DNA from: Phytophthora colocasiae
Lineage: Eukaryota; Oomycota; Peronosporomycetes; Peronosporales; Peronosporaceae
NCBI GenBank assembly: GCA_018806915.1
Contig: JAGKQI010000091.1
Span: 2,170,001 to 2,234,000 of the forward strand
Length of the DNA: 64,000 nt
Reading direction: 5' to 3'
Part shown: in pieces, positions 56,632-64,000 of the stretch
Layout: each line of letters begins with the position of its first letter
How positions within the stretch are numbered: the first letter of the stretch is position 1
Made by a program: the position numbers and the translations under genes
The notes under the pieces: model-generated
Told to the model about the DNA's origin: nothing
Databases searched by the model: none
Seen by the model: only the letters and a program-made list of their open reading frames with translations

Positions 56632-59600
56632 TTACGATCTTGAATCCCATCGGGAAGATCGGCGATACTTCTCAGAGGACGGTGCGTCCCAAGACCCGTC
56701 ATCTTGTTCGTAGTTTCGTGAGTGAGACCGTTGCCGACCTGGCGAAGGAGAATGACGGTACTGCCGCTCTCGAGAATATGGGATCACGTTGTCAGGCGAG
56801 GGAGAACGTCGGCGGTACTCTTTCACGTAATCCTTCGCGTACGCCTTCGGCGGAACCTTTTTCGTGTAGTTCTTCACATACTCCTTCGAGTATTCCTTCA
56901 CGTATTCCTTAGGATAATCGCTCACATATTCCGGTGGTGGAGGTCCTTTCGAGTAGCCTTTCTGGTAACTCGTGGCATACTCCTCGGGGTATTCTTTTGA
57001 GCGACGATGGGACGAGTGAGGCGAGTGCCAGTGTGAAGATTTGGAGTGACTAAAGTCAGGCGATCGTCGACGGTATCGTTTGGCAGGTGGTGATGCCGAG
57101 CGGGAGCTTGATCTTGACCGCGACCTCGAGCTACTACGCGAGCGAGAATGTTGTCGGCGGGAATATTCTCTTATGGACACGGATTTCCTGCGTTCACGGC
57201 GATGATCCAAATATTCACGACTGCTGCGGCGATGTGAGTAACTAGGTGGCGAAGGTGACCGGGAGTACGACGATCGGGAGGACGACCGGGAGTAAGAGCG
57301 ACGCCGCGACCGACCTTCACCACGACGAGATGATCGTGAACGGGAACGCTGTCGTTTCACTTCGTAATAGCGCTCTTTGTCTCGACGGCCAAGTGCATCC
57401 TCCGTTGGATATCGATTTTCTCGCGGGGGTGCCTGCGGTTTCTGGGGTTGGTAGTCGTATCCACGATCCTCTCTCGAATCGTTTAGGGGTTTATAGCTTC
57501 GATCGGGTCCAAATTTACTACCTTCTCGAGGAGATATTTGACTTCGCTGGTAGCCACGGTCTTCCCTCACCTCCATTCGACCGTCATAGCGTCGCTCAGA
57601 CACAGATGTATCCTCTCGCGTGGGCCTTTGGGGTTTGCTGTATCCACGCTCTTCTCTTAACTCCCTTGGTGACTCATGTTGTCGTTCAGCGATGAAGTCT
57701 CGAGGAGACTTCAAGGGTCTTTGGGCACCATACCCACGCTCCTCTCTTTCCAACGCATAGTTCCGACCTGGTGCAGAACCGTGGCTTTCTCGCGGAGATT
57801 TTGGCGGTTGCTGATATCCATAGCTCGCTTCTCTTGATATGTCATAATTTTGATCAGCCGTAGGAGCATATCGATGCTCAGGATTGCCATTGCGCAGGGG
57901 AGGAGGTGGAGGTGGAGGGCCACGATTGATTCCGTTTGGCGGGAAACCCGGAGGTGGGGGAGGAACTCCACCAGTCGGGGGATACCGTCCTGCAAGGTGA
58001 GGTGGAAGTGGTGGCGGAGGGCGTCCATATCCTGCTGATTGCTGTATTCCTGGTGGAGGCGGCGGCGGAGGAACTTGGCCACCAGAGTATGAGGCACGAT
58101 TCCATTGTACTGGAGGCCCAGGAGGAGGGTGAGGTGCCTCATGTGACTGCTGTTGGTGAAGTGGCGCACTTGTCCCTGAATCGTTAGATTGGACCACGAC
58201 GGTGGTTTTTTCATCCACTTTACTTTTCTCAGCGTCTTCAGTATCAGAAACTTCCATCGAGCTTTCCGACTTAACTGGCCGGAGCGCACCATTTTTGTCC
58301 CCATTCTGTACCTCTGCCGTGTTATCGCCACCAGCAACCCCGTGCACAGCGTCACTTGATCCAGGGGTGGAGGCGTTCGCTGCTACTTGTTGCTCATTCT
58401 TAATCTCCAACGATTGGCGCACTTGAAAATCTCGCTCGCGGCGCTTTCTCAGTGCGTCAGACCGCATCTTCTGCTCGGACTGTCGACGTTTCACGAAGCT
58501 CTGAATGGGTGGAGGAGCTAGGAAAGTAGACCGCGCACGCGACTTCTTCTCAATGCGATAAACTGCACTCTGCACACGAACGCGTTCATCGGATGATAAT
58601 CCGTCACTGTCGAAAAATGTCTTGTACCGCTTCGCAATTGTCAGCAGTAAGTTTGACGCACCATCTCTCTCCTTATGCTCTTCAGCCTTACCAGCCCAAT
58701 GTAATGCTCGTTCCCGGTCAGTTTCAATGCTGTCCCAATCAATTGCAGAGACAGAAGCCACTGCTAGCGCTTCCTTGTTGTCGGCGCCCGACTCTTCGTC
58801 TCCACTATCACTGTCTGAAGCCAGAGAACTCTCTCCAACAGCTAGGAGCTGCTCTCGAATTTTCTTGTAGTCCGGAAAGTCTTCATACTTAAGCGACTGC
58901 AAATACTCCATCATCTCAAGTAACTGTGTAGATCCAGGAAGAGCTTCCACCAGCAAAGTAGGATTCGTTTCCGTGTAGTGTTCTTTTAGTCGAAGTACAG
59001 TCTGTCGGTTCTTCAGCTGTGCGTCAGCAGCCCATGGCAGTTCGCCCCGCAAAAAATCCATCACGAGATAGAACCACGACCACAAATCATCCTTTGGGCC
59101 CAGCTCCTGTCTACGGTGTGAGCTCAACGACGCGTACATGGAGGTACCTCGGAACTCGGCAAGCTGTCGTGCAGGTAATACCTTTCGGTCTTCCCCCAAG
59201 TGCTGCCTCGACAAGCCAAAATCAATAATGTAATATCGTTGCTTCTTCGTCGGGTTCCGCTCTGGAATTGCACTTAGTGCAAAGTTCGACGCCTTAATAT
59301 CCCGATGCACGTATCCATGTCGATGGAACGCCTCAATGCAATCCAGCATCTCCAGACCAACTGACACTGCTTTAGCCAATGGAACCCCATGAATGGAGTC
59401 TGGTGACATCCTCAGCATGGACATGCTGTCTCCCAACAGCTCCATCACCAGAACTGTGCTGTCTCCATGTTTACCATGATAATAGTATCTGCACACGTAG
59501 GGGCAGTCCTGCAGACTCTTGAGGATTAAACTCTCCCACTCCAGCACAGGCTTGAGTGAACTTGGAGCTTCCACTTTTACTGCCACTTTATCCCGACTCT

Positions 59601-59881
59601 CGATCGAGTATGCCGAGTAAATCTGACTAAACGTACCCTACAACAATAAAAATATTAATAAAATAAAAAAGAAAAGAGTAGCGTCACTCCTCCCCTCCAT
59701 TACCTCTCCAATTTTCTCCCCGATCTTCCATTTCTCCGCAATGACTTCCCCTGCCTACAATACAAGAAATAACATATTAGTAAATACAAAACATAATAAC
59801 TCTTAACTTCTCCCTCATTACCAATAGAATATTCTTATTCAGAGGCTCCATAGGAGAAGATGCCGCCCGCATCATGTTCAT
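56632..59881 (-). CDS. CK1/TTBK-like protein kinase with Pro-rich and RS-rich tail
   Basis: Three exons joined by two GT-AG introns: 59822-59881, 59704-59754 and 56632-59637, about 1038 aa. The phases match and the joins rebuild the glycine loop (IGEKIGE, then GTFSQIYSAYS). Kinase domain about 29-330: VAVK lysine at 58, HRDIKASNF with Asp150, IIDFGLSR with Asp176, and FRGTSMYASLSSH followed by DDLWSWFYLVMDF, which resembles tau-tubulin kinases of the CK1 group rather than classical CK1. After an acidic linker come a polyproline region, Arg/Glu-rich stretches, an Arg/Ser-dipeptide domain and EYVKEYSKEY-type Tyr repeats. RS domains are typical of splicing factors and their kinases, so a nuclear RNA-processing link is possible; this is inference. 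Confidence 0.85.
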
Positions 59882-60327
59882 CTCGACTTTTGGCCGCTAA
59901 TAGAGATCTTCTACCGCTTAAAACCTCGTCTCTAGGAGTTTCTACGTCACTTGTTGGGTGCTCCTAGACGACACAGCACTCTGTCAACCTAGTGCTGCCC
60001 TTGTAGTGACGCTAAGGTGCTAAGAAGACGTGTAGAGAGACGCTCAGGATGCGGCCAGCCACTCAGGATAGTCGACCCCCAGATTTTTATCAAATGGTGT
60101 GGTGTACACAACGGCCTACTAGTAGTTGAATACTTCTAGTTGTACTATTATATAAAAGTAGTACAACTAGTAGTATTCAACTACGATGGCACAGGTATAC
60201 TACTAATAGTACTTTAATACTACGTAGTATAATAGTAGTAATAATATTGGAGGTGTGCAAAATGCAGTTGTCATTGATGAGGTCACTACTAGAAGATAAC
60301 GAATGCAATAGTGATAGATATAGCACC
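59882..60327. other. Intergenic region with AT-rich palindromes
   Basis: Holds the upstream region of the kinase gene and the 3' flank of the cysteine-module gene. The right half is AT-rich and palindromic. No gene seen. Confidence 0.5.
60122..60184. repeat. 63-bp imperfect palindrome
   Basis: The arms GTAGTTGAATACTTCTAGTTG and its near-complement surround a TATATAAAA centre, able to form a stem of roughly 27 bp. A second palindrome ATACTACGTAGTAT follows at about 60217. It may be a small foldback element, a transcript end or simply AT-rich DNA. Confidence 0.6.
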
Positions 60328-62529
60328 CTACGCTTCAGTTGTGGCGGGATCCTCACTGGGAACGGGACCCGGGGAAACGCGCTTGCCGTTTTCAGTATCA
60401 TTGATCTCCTCGTCATCGTCTGAAGGTTCGTTCGGATTGGCGGTACTAGTCGACGATCGCTTTGCAGCGCGAGCAATGACAGCTACAGCCGCAATGGCTC
60501 CGACGCAACCTGCAACTGCAGCGCCAATTTGTTCACCGCTTAAGTAGTCGGCAGATGCTTCACTTGCAATGGACTGTGTCATAATTTCATTGTCCGAGGT
60601 CAGGGCTTCCACGTTTGAAACTCCTGTGATCGACGAGCATTCGACGAAAGCAGAGGACTGGGTGGACTCGGAAACCTTGCAGAAACGGCAGACATTGTCG
60701 ATACATCCAACACCGCCAGCACTGCATGAATTGTCCGTAACAATGTTGATGCCGACAGCCGCGTCGCCCTCCGAAACGGTCTGCGTGCAAGCCCCACCGG
60801 CGGGTGCGTTCGTGACAGCATCAGTCGGAGCTTCGGTAGGGGCCTCGGTCGGCGCTTCAGTGACGGCATCTGTTGGGGCCTCGGTAGGTGCTTCAGTTGG
60901 AGCCTCAGTAGGTGCTTCAGTCGGAGCCTCGGTAGGAGCTTCTGTGGCGGAGGTGCCAGTGAGTGTAGCGCAGTCCAAGAAGGCGGCAGACTGGGTCGTC
61001 GTCGCAAGCTTGCAGAAGCGGCAAATGTTGTCAATGCAGCCGACCCCACCGGAGCTGCACGAAGCATCCGTGACGATGCTAATCCCGACGGCTGCATCAC
61101 CCTCCGACGCTGTCTGAGAGCACGTCGGACCGCTTGGAGCAGACGTTGACGCATCCGGAACTGTAGTTGCCGCCGGGGTCTCCACCGGGGTATCGGTAGC
61201 TGCTGGGGTCTCAGTTGTTGCATCGGGTACAGCGGTGGTCGCTGCTGGGGTCTCGGTGGTGGCATCGGGGGTGGTCGCATTGGATGCGTCAGTGCTGTCG
61301 GACTTGTCCGTTGAGTCGACCTCATCGGAAAGATCCGAGTCTGAGGTCGAAGTGTTGCTAGTGAACTTCGAGCAATCCATGAATGCGGCGGACTGAGGTG
61401 AGGAAGTCACCTTACAGAAACGGCAAACATCCGTAATGCAGCCAATACCGCCGGACACACAGGTAGCATCCGTGACGATGTTAATACCGACGGCAGCATC
61501 ACCAACGGAGGCAGTGATTGTGCACGTCATTTTGACAACTGGTGCTGCTGTTGTGGACGTAGGAATTTCACCAGTACTTGGGGGCTCAGTAGTGGTGACT
61601 GGTGCATCAGTAGAATCCGCAGGGACCGCTGTCGTGGTAGTCGGAGCCTCAGTTACTACTGGGGTCTCATTCGTTGCCGTCGGGGTATCGGACACTGCTG
61701 CCGGGGTCGCGGTTGTAGCTGATGGTGTCTCGGTTTGAGCATTTGTTGGTGCGTCCGTGGGAGCATCCGTCGGAGCGTTGGCTGCTGCAGTTCCGAGAAA
61801 AGAGCAATCAGAGTAGACGGCCGATTTGGCTGTCGTTCTGATGCGGCAGAAACGACAAACATTGTTGATGCAGCCCAGTCCACCGGCACTGCAAGTTGCA
61901 TCCGTACCGATACTGATGCCGACTTCGATATCACCGGGAGCAGGTACAAGCGTGCAGCCGTCCGTGTCGATGGAGATGTTAGAACTCGTAGTCGAATCAT
62001 CCGGCACATCAGTATCTGAACCCGTCGAGCCTGTTACGGATCCATCGGTGCTGCTGTCAGGGCATTCAACGAAAGCCGTCGATTGCACAGTTTCAGCCTC
62101 CTTGCAGAATCTGCAGTGGTCGTTGAAGCAGCCCAGGCCTCCATACAAGCAAGTATCATCCGTGAATGCCGAGATACCCACAGCCGCATCACCGCTAGAA
62201 ACTTCACAGGCACCAGTTGAAGCAATGAGGGGCGCCATCGTAGGAAATTCCGCGCCGAAAGTCGTGCAGTTTTCGAAAGCTGAAGACTGCGGGGTCTCTA
62301 GAATCTTGCAAAACCGGCAGTGGTCGTTGAAGCAGCCGAGACCACCCGTAGCGCACGAGCTGTCATCGACAGCACGAATACCGACGGCTTTATCACCATC
62401 AGAGATTCCACAGACGTCGACTGCAGTTGATGAGGAGCCGTCGGCATGCACCACGCTCAATGTAAGCGCGCATAATACCGCTGTCTTGATTAGGGCACGT
62501 GTGCCGATACGGCTGATAGAGTACACCAT
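60328..62529 (-). CDS. Secreted cysteine-module, Thr/Pro-rich surface protein
   Basis: 733 aa from the ATG at 62529; a more distal in-frame ATG (62634) lies upstream of the core promoter and is rejected. Residues 1-30 form a signal peptide (ALIKTAVLCALTLSVVHADG). Six modules of about 50 residues follow, each with six Cys in the pattern C...GDxAVGI...C..GGxGCxxxxCRFCK...QSxAFxxC. They are separated by Thr/Pro/Ala/Glu-rich spacers, including EAPTEAPTEAPTDA repeats that suit O-glycosylation. Near the C-terminus is one hydrophobic span (IGAAVAGCVGAIAAVAVIA) with basic residues after it, then an acidic tail. It is probably a mucin-like cell-surface protein. Such proteins occur in oomycetes on spores and cysts, but I cannot assign a named family. 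Confidence 0.8.
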   Translation of the reverse strand: MVYSISRIGTRALIKTAVLCALTLSVVHADGSSSTAVDVCGISDGDKAVGIRAVDDSSCATGGLGCFNDHCRFCKILETPQSSAFENCTTFGAEFPTMAPLIASTGACEVSSGDAAVGISAFTDDTCLYGGLGCFNDHCRFCKEAETVQSTAFVECPDSSTDGSVTGSTGSDTDVPDDSTTSSNISIDTDGCTLVPAPGDIEVGISIGTDATCSAGGLGCINNVCRFCRIRTTAKSAVYSDCSFLGTAAANAPTDAPTDAPTNAQTETPSATTATPAAVSDTPTATNETPVVTEAPTTTTAVPADSTDAPVTTTEPPSTGEIPTSTTAAPVVKMTCTITASVGDAAVGINIVTDATCVSGGIGCITDVCRFCKVTSSPQSAAFMDCSKFTSNTSTSDSDLSDEVDSTDKSDSTDASNATTPDATTETPAATTAVPDATTETPAATDTPVETPAATTVPDASTSAPSGPTCSQTASEGDAAVGISIVTDASCSSGGVGCIDNICRFCKLATTTQSAAFLDCATLTGTSATEAPTEAPTEAPTEAPTEAPTEAPTDAVTEAPTEAPTEAPTDAVTNAPAGGACTQTVSEGDAAVGINIVTDNSCSAGGVGCIDNVCRFCKVSESTQSSAFVECSSITGVSNVEALTSDNEIMTQSIASEASADYLSGEQIGAAVAGCVGAIAAVAVIARAAKRSSTSTANPNEPSDDDEEINDTENGKRVSPGPVPSEDPATTEA

Positions 62530-62596
62530 GACGCTCAAGAAGATCTTTCCAGTTTGAAGAGTTTTGTTTGGAGAGGTGAACCGAACTCGAGGAAGC

Positions 62597-62613
62597 GAGT
62601 TGAAGAATGAAGA
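62597..62613 (-). promoter_or_regulatory. Oomycete Inr+FPR core promoter
   Basis: On the minus strand TCTTCATTCTTCAACTC fits the oomycete initiator TCAYTYY followed by the flanking CAWTTT-like element. It lies about 70-80 bp upstream of the ATG at 62529, a usual distance, and supports that start. Confidence 0.65.
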
Positions 62614-63047
62614 GATAGTTATGCTTGGGCTCAATGGTGGTGACTTCCGTTTCGGGTTTCATTAACGTTGGCGACTGGCACATTTTTAGTGCAGTCGGAA
62701 GAAAACCAACACTCCATGACTGCAACACCGGCTTCATTGACGGCGAACGTATAGAAGGAGTTCCACGCGATCATGCGCATCGAAAACAATCAGCCACGTC
62801 CGTTTTTGAGGTATTAGGAATAAAGTAGCTTCAAAGCAGTCCTCAACATTTTTCAAGCGAAACTTACCATGCAATGGCCAAAACTGTATGAAGGCGGTGG
62901 ACAATATACATGCGATCAAGCTGAAGACATTGGTCGAGTTGACTATCCGATACCTCTACAAAAATGAAGAAGAGTGAGAAGAAGAATAGAAATGACTAAA
63001 AAGGCATGCTGGGCATTCATACGAAATACGAGACGCACTAGTAATAC
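62614..63047. other. Intergenic between the two cysteine-module genes
   Basis: Upstream DNA of the gene at 60328 and 3' flank of the gene at 63048. Short frames only; nothing recognised. Confidence 0.5.
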
Positions 63048-64000
63048 TCAAGCGTCGAGTCCATCCGTAGATTCTTCCGAGTCCAAGTAAGTCGAATCCG
63101 ATTCTTCGTCCAACTCACCCGATCCATCCCAATCGATATCGTCATCAACATCGACATCCGAGACCGGAGCGTTGGTTGACGCTGCAGCAGTCCCCACAGG
63201 AGCATCCGTCAGCAAGTCTGAGGTGTCTACAGCCGCTGTAGGGTTTTCAGTCCTTGGTGAAGTGGTCGACCCGTTAGAAATTGAAGAGGAGCTAGGGCTT
63301 TCCGTGTCTACAACCGGAGCTTCAGTCAACGCAGTGCCGTCAGAACCGGGTACGGTGGTGTCCACAGCGTTCGAAGCGGCCGATGGGGTGTTAATGCCCG
63401 ATGTGGTGATAGTAGGGCGATCGGTTACCGCATCAGAGCCGGTGTTGGTCACCCCAGCACTTGACGATGTTGAGGAATCGGTTGAGGTAGTGACAGGTGC
63501 ATCCGACGTGGCGTCAGGAGATTTAGTCACGAAATCCGTTCCGGGGGCCTCAGTATCAACTGGAACACTTGTGTCATTTAGTGGAATGTCCGAAGTATCG
63601 ACGCCGTTGTTGGTTGGTGCAGTAGTTGCGTCCGGGACAACTACAGGGCTTGTGACAGTAGGTACTACGGCAATCGGGCAATCGATAAAGGCAGCAGACT
63701 GGTCCGTAGTCCTCACTTTACAGAAACGACAGGCGTTGTCGATGCAGCCAACACCTCCAAACTGGCATGTCAAATCTGCGATAATGTTGATGCCAACTGC
63801 AGCGTCTCCTTCAGCAACGACGAGCCCACAGGTGGCAGCGGGAGTGATTGTATCTGCACTTGTGGAGGTTGTGTCGGTCGGTGCATTGGTTGCGAGTGTA
63901 AACCCAGCAATAGACGTGCAGTCCACAAAGCCAGCGGACTGGATGGTAGTGGTGACCTTGCAGAAGCGGCAAACGTTGTCGATACAGCCAACGCCACCGG
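63048..64000 (-). CDS. Second cysteine-module secreted protein, 5' part outside window
   Basis: The C-terminal 316 codons are in the window; the frame runs off at 64000. Two cysteine modules are visible, the first incomplete (GVGCIDNVCRFCK), the second complete with GDAAVGINI and GCIDNACRFCK. They match the modules of the gene at 60328, so the two are tandem paralogues. A long Ser/Thr/Asp-rich stretch follows and the protein ends in an acidic tail (DVDVDDDIDWDGSGELDEES). Unlike its neighbour it has no C-terminal transmembrane span, so it may be released or wall-bound. Confidence 0.8.
   Translation of the reverse strand, partial: GGVGCIDNVCRFCKVTTTIQSAGFVDCTSIAGFTLATNAPTDTTSTSADTITPAATCGLVVAEGDAAVGINIIADLTCQFGGVGCIDNACRFCKVRTTDQSAAFIDCPIAVVPTVTSPVVVPDATTAPTNNGVDTSDIPLNDTSVPVDTEAPGTDFVTKSPDATSDAPVTTSTDSSTSSSAGVTNTGSDAVTDRPTITTSGINTPSAASNAVDTTVPGSDGTALTEAPVVDTESPSSSSISNGSTTSPRTENPTAAVDTSDLLTDAPVGTAAASTNAPVSDVDVDDDIDWDGSGELDEESDSTYLDSEESTDGLDA

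Noticed and set aside
62530..62634. Upstream ATG extending the cysteine-module protein by 35 residues
   Set aside because: It lies upstream of the Inr-type promoter and would bury the signal peptide.

Overview
The window looks like repeat-rich nuclear DNA of an oomycete, most likely Phytophthora or a close relative; the species cannot be told. The reasons are Crinkler (CRN) effector genes with LFLAK-type and HVLV-type headers, short 58-59 nt GT-AG introns, an oomycete Inr+FPR core promoter, autonomous Helitrons, axonemal dynein sequence (a zoosporic organism) and Thr/Pro-rich cysteine-module surface proteins.

Bases 1 to about 53190 are a tandem array. The period is about 16 kb and reads, left to right: Helitron (minus strand); an AT-rich segment with a 20-bp inverted iteron array and an intron-containing C2HC zinc-finger gene (minus); a CRN gene (plus); a decayed nuclease-like remnant (plus); a gene for a dynein heavy chain N-terminal fragment (minus); a small bromodomain gene (minus). 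There are three such periods. The first is cut by the left window edge and contains an extra CRN-remnant-dynein-bromodomain module (14281-21160) without a Helitron. The full Helitrons (21827-29083, 37670-45046, and a partial 1-4637) have legible termini: a 5' TC end, a 3' hairpin followed by CTAG, and host A and T flanks. They abut short non-autonomous relatives end to end.

The copies differ in informative ways. Only the extra module carries an open CRN; the other three share one frameshift and each has further damage. A 908-bp palindromic TA-flanked MITE is present only in unit 1. A 185-bp segment is inverted only in unit 2. The transposase minisatellite has 4, 4 and 5 copies. The zinc-finger gene is open only in unit 3. 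Different segments group the copies differently, which points to gene conversion or unequal exchange. Many indels lie in homopolymers and differ between copies, so some may be assembly errors.

From about 53190 to the right edge the DNA is single copy and gene-like: an 812-codon frame (about 791 aa from the preferred start) for an unknown, possibly LRR-like protein; a decayed SWEET sugar-transporter remnant; a three-exon CK1/TTBK-like kinase with Pro-rich and Arg/Ser-rich tails; and two tandem genes for secreted proteins built of six-cysteine modules, the second running off the window.
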